This document shows positions 16,885 through 23,990 of a DNA stretch of 64,000 bases, in pieces (within the stretch, counting starts at the first letter, position 1; each line of letters starts with the position of its first letter). The stretch is from Pseudomonas sp. QTF5 (GTDB taxonomy: Bacteria > Pseudomonadota > Gammaproteobacteria > Pseudomonadales > Pseudomonadaceae). The stretch lies in NCBI RefSeq assembly GCF_000512695.2, contig NZ_AZRW02000017.1, forward strand, positions 1 to 64,000, written 5' to 3'. The translations under genes and the position numbers were made by a program. The notes under the pieces were generated by a model. That model did no database searches and was not told the origin of the DNA. It was given only the letters and a program-made list of their open reading frames with translations.

Positions 16885-16908
16885 ACGCATCAGGACCTCG
16901 AGGATTTA
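16885..16908 (-). promoter_or_regulatory. iron-starvation (PvdS) box of pvdH
   Basis: On the minus strand this reads TAAAT, 16 bases, CGT, with the wider context TCTAAATCC that is typical of PvdS promoters. It lies 103-126 bases upstream of the pvdH start codon and just after the end of the neighbouring acetyltransferase gene. Confidence 0.85.
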
Positions 16909-16925
16909 GACCCTCGATCAGCTTT

Positions 16926-17411
16926 CTATGAAGGTGGCGACAGCGCCTTGTGCATGGGAATGGCGTGGAGTCCCGCCACGGCGAAGGTTTCGGCGCAAGC
17001 CCGGTAACCCAGGCGGTGGTAAAACGCCTCGCCGGTTCGAGTGCTGTTGAGCCGCGCCTGAGGCAAACCCTGCGCGATCAACCAGGTCTCGAGATCGTGC
17101 ACCAGCGCTTGTCCGGCGCCTCGCCGAAACCATTCCGGCTGTACATAACAGAACGCGACCTTGCCGCTGATTGCCGCCATGGCAACGCCGATCGGTTTTT
17201 CCTGCAACAGGGCGATGTTCAGGTACAACCTCGGGTCGCTCAGCCAGGGCTGTATATGTTCGATGGTTTTGTTGTGGGTCCAGGTGGCGACGGTTCGCGG
17301 ATCGTTGCGGTGGTCGAGCGCGCAGCCGACGCGAATGGAGCGCTCGACGATCCGGCTGATGATCCCGGCGTCGGCGGGCGTTGCCTTGCAGATGTGTATC
17401 GATGCATCCAT
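16926..17411 (-). CDS. GNAT-family N-acetyltransferase
   Basis: This 161-residue protein has the GNAT fold: N-terminal ATPADAGIISRIVERSI, central beta strand YLNIALLQEKPIGVAMAAI, the acetyl-CoA-binding P-loop variant PEWFRRGAGQALVHDLE and the C-terminal EAFYHRLGYRAC. It would move an acetyl group from acetyl-CoA to an unknown small molecule or protein. It lies upstream of pvdH on the same strand, but pvdH has its own promoter, so a pyoverdine role should not be assumed. Confidence 0.82.
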   Translation of the reverse strand: MDASIHICKATPADAGIISRIVERSIRVGCALDHRNDPRTVATWTHNKTIEHIQPWLSDPRLYLNIALLQEKPIGVAMAAISGKVAFCYVQPEWFRRGAGQALVHDLETWLIAQGLPQARLNSTRTGEAFYHRLGYRACAETFAVAGLHAIPMHKALSPPS

Positions 17412-17516
17412 GGCGCTGTTACCTCAATCCATTGAGTCAAAGCTGCCGGGGACGATAGCGCTGTGGAGGCTAGGTGGCTAATGGAGAGACGTTACATTTG
17501 GTGTGTGACATAAACA

Positions 17517-17719
17517 AATGTGGGAGCAACTGTCTTGGTTTATCTGGGAAACCGAGGCGCCACTATCGCGAGCAGGCTCGCACACAATGGTTTTGTGTTG
17601 ATCACAGAACCTGTGGCTACCCCGACCAAATGTGGGAGCGGGCTTGCTCGCGAAAGCGGACTGTCAGTCGCATCATTTCTGGATGTGCCACCGTTTTCGC
17701 GAGCAAGCCCGCTCCCACA
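17517..17719. repeat. REP cluster (one intact BIME plus degenerate copies)
   Basis: The intact pair at 17631-17655 and 17694-17719 reads TGTGGGAGCGGGCTTGCTCG and its reverse complement. To its left, 17517-17640 holds decayed REP pieces (TGTGGGAGCAACTG and CGCGAGCAGGCTCGCACACA). Together they fill the 326-base gene-free stretch between the GNAT gene and the sensor kinase gene. I see no gene there. Confidence 0.85.
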
Positions 17720-17737
17720 CTGGCTTTGTGTCGTTTG

Positions 17738-19060
17738 TTAGATGGGTTGCAAAGGCATCGTCAATTCAACCCGCAAGCCATCCGGTCGACTGTCGAAATG
17801 CAGGGTGCAGCCGCAGCGCTGGACGATGGCCTGGACAATCGCCAGGCCGAGGCCGCAACCGGTGCTCTGGCCGTTGCGCCAGAAGCGTTGGGTCAGGTGT
17901 TGCAGGTCATCTTCGGCAATGCCCGGGCCGTGGTCGCGAACCAAAAAACGCACGCGATTGTCGGTGGTTTCCAGGCTCAACTCCACGGCCCCATCGCCCG
18001 GGGTATGGCGCAGGGCGTTGTCGAGCAAATTGCGCAACGCAGCAATCGACAGCACCGCGGGCATTTGCAGCGGCGCATCGGAGAATGTGCTCGGCAACTG
18101 AAATTTGATCCGCTGACGATCACCGCTGGCTGCATCCTGAATCGCCAGTTTCGCCACCTGCTCGGCGCTGCACTGCACGCCATCATCGAACGACAGGCTG
18201 CCCTCGACACGCGCCAGCAGCAGCAATTGTTCAAGCGTGCGATGCAGTCGGTCAGCGCCCTCTTCGGCCCGGGCCAGGGACTGATCCCGCGCGCTGCCTT
18301 CGGTCATGCGCGCCACTTGCAGGTGGGTTTTGATGGCGGTCAGTGGGCTACGTAATTCATGTGCGGCATCACCGGTCAGGCGCCGTTCGCGCTCGATGGT
18401 CTTGCCGATGCGCAGGAACAACTGATTCTGGGTTTCCAGCAGCGGCTGCAGCTCGCTGGGCAACGGCTGGATTTGCAACGGTTCCAGAGAATCGGCACTG
18501 CGCCGCATCAGCGCATCGCGCATACGATTGAGCGGTGCCAGCCCCTGACCGATACCGAGCCACAACAGACACAAGCAGCCAAGCAGCGCCACGCCGACCG
18601 GTACTGAGGCCGCCAGCAGAATGGACATGTTCAGCGCTTCGCGCTCGATCTGCCGGTCGGCGGTGGTAATGCGCACATCCCCGCGCGCCAGGGTGAAGCT
18701 GCGCCACGGTGCGCCATCGATCATTTGATCGTGGAAGCCCATTTTTTCGGCTTCCAGGGTTTGTTCGGGGCTACTGTGGCTGCGGGCCAGAATTTCGCCG
18801 CGCAACGAGCTGACTTGGCAGGCCATGCCACCAGGGATGCTCAGCTGTTCAGCGCTGAAATGAGTGCCTTCGCCCTTGCTCGGCAACGCCGGCAGTTGCT
18901 CCAGCAACCCGGCGACCATCCGCGCCGACGCCACCAGCCGCTGGTCGAGGGAAAACATCATCTGGTTGCGCAGATCACTGAGCATCCAGGCGGCGGCCAG
19001 GGCCCAGATCAGCGCAAACGCGGCGCCGAGGGTCAGGCTCAGGCGCAAACGCAGGCTCAT
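17738..19060 (-). CDS. two-component sensor histidine kinase next to the dsb cluster
   Basis: This protein of about 440 residues has two membrane helices (LTLGAAFALIWALAAAWML and LLAASVPVGVALLGCLCLLWL), a periplasmic sensor part between them, a HAMP-like linker, the phospho-acceptor His in GDAAHELRSPLTAIKTHLQ, an N-box NLLDNALRHTP and glycine boxes DHGPGIAEDD and GCGLGLAIV. It resembles QseC/PmrB-type kinases. The start is the ATG overlapping the response regulator stop (TGATG) or a GTG one codon earlier. The pair faces dsbD, as PA2479-PA2480 do in P. aeruginosa, which suggests sensing of periplasmic redox or metal state; the signal is unknown. Confidence 0.87.
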   Translation of the reverse strand: MSLRLRLSLTLGAAFALIWALAAAWMLSDLRNQMMFSLDQRLVASARMVAGLLEQLPALPSKGEGTHFSAEQLSIPGGMACQVSSLRGEILARSHSSPEQTLEAEKMGFHDQMIDGAPWRSFTLARGDVRITTADRQIEREALNMSILLAASVPVGVALLGCLCLLWLGIGQGLAPLNRMRDALMRRSADSLEPLQIQPLPSELQPLLETQNQLFLRIGKTIERERRLTGDAAHELRSPLTAIKTHLQVARMTEGSARDQSLARAEEGADRLHRTLEQLLLLARVEGSLSFDDGVQCSAEQVAKLAIQDAASGDRQRIKFQLPSTFSDAPLQMPAVLSIAALRNLLDNALRHTPGDGAVELSLETTDNRVRFLVRDHGPGIAEDDLQHLTQRFWRNGQSTGCGLGLAIVQAIVQRCGCTLHFDSRPDGLRVELTMPLQPI

Positions 19061-19740
19061 CACTTCGATTGTTCTCCGCCATCGGCCGGCCCCAGGCGAT
19101 AGCCCAGGCCACGCACAGTCTCGACGATGCCGTTGCCGAGTTTGCGCCGCAGGTGATGGATATGGACGTTAAGGGCGTTGCTTTCCAGCTCGTCGTTGAA
19201 ACCGTAGACGCTGTCCTTGAGTTGCTCGGTGGACAGGACCCGACCGCGGTTGTGCAGCAAGGCTTGCAACAGCGATTGCTCACGGCGCGACAAATCCACC
19301 GATTGGCCGCCGAGCAGGGTTTCGCGGCTGCTCGGGTCGTAGGTCAAACGACCGTGTTCAATCAGGTTGACGCTGCGCCCCGCCACTCGTCGCAATAAGG
19401 TGTGCAGGCGCGCGGCAAGTTCGCGCAGGTCGAACGGTTTGAGCAAGTAGTCGTCGGCGCCGGCTTGCAGGCCATCGACCCGGTCAGTGACCGAGTCCCG
19501 CGCGGTGAGAATCAGCACCGGGATTTCCAGGCCATGGTGACGCAACTGCTGCAACAGCTTGAGGCCATCTTCATCGGGCAGGCCGAGATCGAGCACCATG
19601 ACGTCGAATTCGGCGACCTTGAGCATCGCCCGGGCCTTTGATGCGGTGGCGACGTGCTCGACGGTCAGGCCTTGAGCGGTCAACCCGGCAACGATGCCGC
19701 TGGCGATCAGCTCATCGTCTTCACAAACCAGTACGTGCAT
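19060..19740 (-). CDS. OmpR/PhoB-family response regulator
   Basis: This 226-residue regulator has a receiver domain (acidic pair CEDDE, phospho-acceptor Asp in VLDLGLPDEDG, Thr/Lys in LTARDS and LKPF) and a winged-helix DNA-binding domain ending LNVHIHHLRRKLGNGIVETVRGLGYRL. The ATG at 19740 opens with the usual MHVLVCEDDE. It is translated ahead of its kinase with a one-base stop/start overlap. The divergent dsbD promoter region contains a tandem repeat with an 11-base period, the layout such regulators bind. Confidence 0.9.
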   Translation of the reverse strand: MHVLVCEDDELIASGIVAGLTAQGLTVEHVATASKARAMLKVAEFDVMVLDLGLPDEDGLKLLQQLRHHGLEIPVLILTARDSVTDRVDGLQAGADDYLLKPFDLRELAARLHTLLRRVAGRSVNLIEHGRLTYDPSSRETLLGGQSVDLSRREQSLLQALLHNRGRVLSTEQLKDSVYGFNDELESNALNVHIHHLRRKLGNGIVETVRGLGYRLGPADGGEQSK

Positions 19741-19827
19741 GGTGAGTCCCGTAGAAAAAAGGTGATTAGGCCGGTAGCCGATTAAGCGGACATTATGCCG
19801 CAAGCGCCATTGTCACAAGGCGAGTGT

Positions 19828-19846
19828 GGTTAATCATCGGTTAATC
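19828..19846 (+). promoter_or_regulatory. tandem GGTTAATC repeat, candidate response-regulator site
   Basis: GGTTAATC occurs twice with three bases between, giving an 11-base period, in the 153-base region between the response regulator gene and dsbD. OmpR-family regulators usually bind direct repeats about one helical turn apart. Two looser TTAATC/CTAATC copies are found on the other strand nearer the regulator gene (19763-19785). Confidence 0.6.
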
Positions 19847-19893
19847 GCCGCCCTCCACTGTGCACCTCACTTGCACAGGGATAAGGCTTACCC

Positions 19894-21627
19894 ATGCGTC
19901 GATTGTTTTTATTCTTTGTTCTGTTGATCTCGGGTGTGGCCCAGGCTGGAACGAATCCGTTCGAAACCAAAACCGATTTTCTCCCAGTGGAAAAAGCGTT
20001 CATCTTCACCTCCGAACGCCTTGAATCCGGGGAAACCCAGCTCTATTGGCAAATTGCCGACAAGTATTACCTGTATCAGAAACGCCTGAAATTCGAGGGT
20101 CTGGCCCCGGAGCAAGTGCCGGTTCTGCCCGAGGGCGAGTCCCACAGCGACGAGTTCTTCGGCGAACAGCAGATCTATCGCCAGGGCCTGGAATTGAAGA
20201 TTCCGGCCGGAGCCACTGGTCAGATCAAAGTAGGCTTCCAGGGCTGCGCCGATGCCGGTTTGTGTTATCCGCCGCAGACTCAAATCATCGATCTCGGTGG
20301 CCAGGCGACAGCGGCGGCGACCGTCGAAGCGCCCGACCAGGCCTTGGCCAGCGGCCTGCAGCAACGGGCGTTGGGCTGGAGCTTGCTGGTGTTCTTTGGC
20401 TTGGGGCTGCTGCTGGCGTTCACGCCTTGCTCGTTGCCGATGCTACCGATTCTGGCGGGTTTGATCGTTGGCAGTGGGGCCACGCCGAAACGCGGTTTTG
20501 CCCTGGCGACCAGTTACGTCGTGAGCATGGCGCTGGTGTATGCGGCGATGGGCGTTCTGGCTGCGCTGCTGGGTGCAAACCTTCAGGCATTGTTGCAGAA
20601 CCCCTGGTTGCTGGGCAGCTTTGCGGCGGTGTTCGTGCTGCTGGCCTTGCCGATGTTCGGTTTCTTCGAGTTGCAATTGCCGGTGGCCGTGCGGGATCGG
20701 CTGGAACATGTTTCGCGCAATCAGCGCGGTGGCAGCTTGATCGGTGCCGGTGTACTCGGGGCTTTGTCCGGTCTGCTGGTAGGTCCATGCATGACCGCGC
20801 CGCTGGCGGGGGCCTTGCTCTATATCGCCCAAAGCGGCAATGGGCTGCACGGCGGGCTGATTCTGTTCGCCATGGGCATCGGCATCGGTGTGCCGCTATT
20901 GCTGCTGGTGACCGTCGGCAATCGTTTCCTGCCCAAACCCGGCGCGTGGATGAATCTGCTCAAGGGTGTGTTCGGTTTCCTCTTCCTCGCCACGGCATTG
21001 CTGATGCTGCGGCCGGTGCTCGCGCCCTCCTTGTGGCTCGGATTGTGTGGTGCCTTGCTGTTAATCGCCGCTTACAGCGCGTGGAAACAGTCCGAGGGCT
21101 TCGGTCGCATCGCCCAACTGTTCGGCGCCAGTTCGCTGTTGCTGGGACTTTGGGGGAGTCTGCTGGTGGTCGGTGCGGCGGGTGGCAGTGACGATCCTTA
21201 TCAGCCGCTGCAGGTGTACAGCGCCGGCCGTACCGACGCTGCCGCGCCCAGCGCGCATGATGCATTCACTACGATCAAGGAGCCCGCCGTCCTGCAACGC
21301 GAACTCGATGCAGCCAAGGCCCAGGGTCAATGGGTGCTGCTGGACTATTACGCCGACTGGTGTGTGTCGTGCAAAGTCATGGAAAAACAGGTCTTCGGCA
21401 AACCGCAGGTACTGGAAGCGCTCAGCGATGTGCGCTTGCTACGGCTCGACGTCACCGCCGACAATGCCGCCAGCCGCGAACTGCTCGGCCGTTATAAAGT
21501 GCCGGGGCCACCAAGCCTGTTGTGGATCGGCCCCAATGGCGAAGAGCGTCGCAGCCAGCGCATCACCGGTGAGGTCGATGCCGGCACCTTCCTGCAACGC
21601 TGGACCACCACCCGAGACGCTCGTTAA
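19894..21627 (+). CDS. dsbD: DsbD-type thiol:disulfide interchange protein (second dsbD)
   Basis: This 577-residue protein carries electrons from cytoplasmic thioredoxin to periplasmic partners. A signal peptide (residues 1-18) is followed by the DsbD-alpha domain with Cys pair in GCADAGLCYPPQ, an eight-helix domain with cysteines in LAFTPCSLPMLP and VGPCMTAPLAG, and a C-terminal thioredoxin domain with DWCVSCK. All three expected Cys pairs are present. GGGATAAGG precedes the ATG. The stop overlaps the next gene (TAATG). With TlpA-like and DsbG genes downstream it forms a complete periplasmic disulfide-isomerisation unit, equivalent to PA2478-2476. Confidence 0.92.
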   Translation: MRRLFLFFVLLISGVAQAGTNPFETKTDFLPVEKAFIFTSERLESGETQLYWQIADKYYLYQKRLKFEGLAPEQVPVLPEGESHSDEFFGEQQIYRQGLELKIPAGATGQIKVGFQGCADAGLCYPPQTQIIDLGGQATAAATVEAPDQALASGLQQRALGWSLLVFFGLGLLLAFTPCSLPMLPILAGLIVGSGATPKRGFALATSYVVSMALVYAAMGVLAALLGANLQALLQNPWLLGSFAAVFVLLALPMFGFFELQLPVAVRDRLEHVSRNQRGGSLIGAGVLGALSGLLVGPCMTAPLAGALLYIAQSGNGLHGGLILFAMGIGIGVPLLLLVTVGNRFLPKPGAWMNLLKGVFGFLFLATALLMLRPVLAPSLWLGLCGALLLIAAYSAWKQSEGFGRIAQLFGASSLLLGLWGSLLVVGAAGGSDDPYQPLQVYSAGRTDAAAPSAHDAFTTIKEPAVLQRELDAAKAQGQWVLLDYYADWCVSCKVMEKQVFGKPQVLEALSDVRLLRLDVTADNAASRELLGRYKVPGPPSLLWIGPNGEERRSQRITGEVDAGTFLQRWTTTRDAR

Positions 21628-22493
21628 TGCTGACTTTTACCCTCGGCACCTTTGCCATTGCGCTTAATCACCTGCTGCTGATCAGTGCCTTGGCGCTCGC
21701 GACTTTTGTCGGCTGGCGGGTGGCCCGGCGCGGCGGCGAGAACCCGGAGTCGGTGTTGTTCAGCCTGTTCCTGGTAGGCATGCTGGCGGCCCGGGTCGGT
21801 TTCGTGATCGCCTACTGGGCGCAATATCGCAACGATCCGTGGCAGATCATCGACCTGCGCGACGGTGGTTTCCTCGCCTGGCCCGGGGTGGTCGTGCTGT
21901 TGCTCGTCGCGTTGTATCGGGGCTGGCATCGCCCGGGCTTGCGCCGTCCGTTGGGTTTTGGCGTGGGCAGCGGTTTGGCGTTCTGGCTGCTGGCGACCTT
22001 CTCCCTGACGATTTACGAACAAGGCACGCGCCTGCCGGAAATCACGCTGCGCAATGCCGCTGGCCAGACCGTGCAACTGGCGGATTATAGAGGTGGGCCG
22101 CTGGTCATCAACCTCTGGGCCACCTGGTGCCCGCCGTGCCGCCGGGAAATGCCGGTGCTGGAAAACGCCCAGCAACAGCGTCCGGACCTGACCTTTCTGT
22201 TCGTCAATCAGACCGAAAGCATGCACAGCGTCGCCACCTTCCTCGAAACCCAGGGCCTGAGCCTGACTAACGTGCTGTTCGATGGCAGCGGTCGATTGAG
22301 TCAGGCCGTGGGTTCCATGGCATTGCCGACTACGCTGTTCTATAGCCCCGACGGGTACCTGCTGGGCAGTCATCTGGGCGAACTCTCTGAAGCCAGCCTG
22401 GCCCGCGCCCTGGAAAACTTCGACACCCCGAACCCGGCCACCTCGGCCACGCCTTCAAGGAAACTGCCATGCTCCGCCTCCGCAACCTGCTGA
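21627..22493 (+). CDS. Lgt-like membrane domain fused to TlpA-type thioredoxin
   Basis: This 288-residue protein starts with a membrane half of about four helices resembling part of prolipoprotein diacylglyceryl transferase (ALATFVGWRVARRGGE, GMLAARVGFVIAYWAQY) and ends with a periplasmic thioredoxin domain with active site WATWCPPCRREMP and cis-Pro in MALPTT. The thioredoxin half probably takes electrons from DsbD. The Lgt-like part lacks much of the full enzyme and is likely only an anchor. The start overlaps dsbD by one base; the end overlaps dsbG by 25 bases. Confidence 0.86.
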   Translation: MLTFTLGTFAIALNHLLLISALALATFVGWRVARRGGENPESVLFSLFLVGMLAARVGFVIAYWAQYRNDPWQIIDLRDGGFLAWPGVVVLLLVALYRGWHRPGLRRPLGFGVGSGLAFWLLATFSLTIYEQGTRLPEITLRNAAGQTVQLADYRGGPLVINLWATWCPPCRREMPVLENAQQQRPDLTFLFVNQTESMHSVATFLETQGLSLTNVLFDGSGRLSQAVGSMALPTTLFYSPDGYLLGSHLGELSEASLARALENFDTPNPATSATPSRKLPCSASATC

Positions 22494-23236
22494 CGTTGAC
22501 CCTGGGTGCCGCCCTGCTGCACTTGCCGTCGGTACAGGCCGAAGAATTGCCTGAAGCGATCAAGAAGATCGAAGCCAAGGGCGCGAAAATCGTCGGCACC
22601 TTCGACGCGCCCGACGGCCTGCGCGGTTATGCGGCGCAGTATCAGAACCGTGGCATGGCGCTGTACCTGACCCCGGACGGCAAACATGTGCTGCTGGGGA
22701 ACCTGTACGACGCCGACGGCAATGACCTGAGCAGCGCGCCGTTGCAGAAACTGGTCTACGCGCCAATGGCCAAGGAAATCTGGGGCAAGATGGAAGCCAG
22801 CAACTGGATCGGTGACGGCAACAAGGATGCACCGCGAATCGTCTATCTGTTCAGTGACCCGAATTGCCCGTACTGCAACATGTTCTGGGAACAGGCGCGG
22901 CCGTGGGTCAAGGCTGGCAAGGTGCAGTTGCGGCACATCATGGTCGGCATCATTCGCGAAGACAGCCCGGGCAAATCCGCCGCGCTGCTGGCCGCCAAGG
23001 ACCCGCAAAAAGCGTTGGCAGACCACGAAAAATCCGGCAAGGACAGTTCGCTCAAGGCGTTGAAAGACGTGCCGCCGGCGATTCAAGCGAAACTCGCGGC
23101 GAACATGCAGTTGATGGAAGACCTGGAATTGGCCGCCACCCCGGCGATTTTCTACATGGACGACAAGGGGCAGCTGCAACAGCAGCAAGGCGCGCCGACG
23201 CCGGACAAGTTGGTGAAGATTCTGGGGCCTAAGTGA
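22469..23236 (+). CDS. dsbG: DsbG-type periplasmic disulfide isomerase
   Basis: This 255-residue protein has a signal peptide ending SVQAEE, an N-terminal dimerisation domain, and a thioredoxin domain with the DsbC/DsbG active site SDPNCPYCNMFWEQ and the cis-Pro loop in AATPAIFYMD. It would repair or reduce periplasmic protein disulfides, kept reduced by DsbD. Its start lies within the end of the TlpA-like gene, so translation is coupled. A REP pair follows. Confidence 0.9.
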   Translation: MLRLRNLLTLTLGAALLHLPSVQAEELPEAIKKIEAKGAKIVGTFDAPDGLRGYAAQYQNRGMALYLTPDGKHVLLGNLYDADGNDLSSAPLQKLVYAPMAKEIWGKMEASNWIGDGNKDAPRIVYLFSDPNCPYCNMFWEQARPWVKAGKVQLRHIMVGIIREDSPGKSAALLAAKDPQKALADHEKSGKDSSLKALKDVPPAIQAKLAANMQLMEDLELAATPAIFYMDDKGQLQQQQGAPTPDKLVKILGPK

Positions 23237-23271
23237 TTCTGCCTTCAGGGTTGAGGTGATTTCACTGGCGC

Positions 23272-23361
23272 CTTCGCGAGCAAGCCCGCTCCCACGTTCG
23301 ACCGCATTTCCATCAAAGAACTCGGTCAACTAATGAAATGGGAGCGGGCTTGCTCGCGAAG
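23272..23361. repeat. BIME: two inverted REP elements
   Basis: CTTCGCGAGCAAGCCCGCTC and its reverse complement, GGGAGCGGGCTTGCTCGCG, flank a 45-base loop. It sits directly after dsbG and before the end of a truncated hydrolase gene, so it may also separate these convergent units. Confidence 0.9.
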
Positions 23362-23366
23362 AACGA

Positions 23367-23762
23367 TTACACGGACTTGCAGGTTCTCTCGCCCAGAAAT
23401 CTCAGCAGCGCCTCGGTGACGAATCCCGGATTCTCCAGATTGGAGATATGCCCCGCCTCCGGCACCAGCACATACGGGCAACCGATCAACTCGGCCATTT
23501 CTTTGGTTTCCGACGGCGGTCGCGGTTTGTCCTGATCGCCGCACATCAACAGCGTGGTTTCAGGATTCAGTTCACCCAGGCGCGACAACAGATCATCACG
23601 ACCAAAGGTAATCCGCCCCATCGGCACGATGCTTTCACGCAAGCGGTCGGCCGGCAGCGCAGCCAGTCTGGCGCGAAAATCCTGATACAGCGCCGACTGC
23701 GGATCGATACCCGGACGGAAGAAGATCGGCACAATAATGTCGAGCAGTTGCGGCGAGATCAC
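23367..23762 (-). pseudogene. C-terminal remnant of an alpha/beta hydrolase
   Basis: The readable 131 residues match only the C-terminal half of an alpha/beta hydrolase: the cap region, then the strand with the acid residue (LLMCGDQDKPRPPSE) and the final catalytic His in PEAGHISNLENPGFV. The N-terminal half with the oxyanion hole and the nucleophile Ser (GxSxG) is missing. I found no matching coding sequence in the 230 bases upstream, so this is a 5'-truncated remnant rather than a simple frameshift. It is bracketed by REP pairs on both sides. Confidence 0.75.
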
Positions 23763-23894
23763 ACTTGTCCATCAACCGTTACGAAGGGCATCGACTGTCT
23801 CCCTGGTGAAATCGGATCCATTAAAAAAGCACAGGAAGACTGAGCCGCATGGGACCGACAGTCAACCCGGAGCTTTGTGGTGCCTGCACTGGCC

Positions 23895-23967
23895 CTTTCG
23901 CGAGCAAGCCCGCTCCCACTGGACCTGTGTTCGCAGGACAAATGTGGGAGCGGGCTTGCTCGCGAAG
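23895..23967. repeat. BIME after pvdL
   Basis: CTTTCGCGAGCAAGCCCGCTCC and its reverse complement enclose a 24-base loop, 24 bases beyond the pvdL stop codon. It is the likely 3' end structure of the 13-kb pvdL message; no T-tract terminator was seen. Confidence 0.9.
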
Positions 23968-23990
23968 GGGCCTTCACAAACGCTAAAGAA

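Noticed and set aside
16926..17411. GNAT gene upstream of pvdH as a pyoverdine gene
   Set aside because: The iron-starvation box lies after this gene, not before it, and the protein lacks the IucB-type features. I kept it as a general acetyltransferase.
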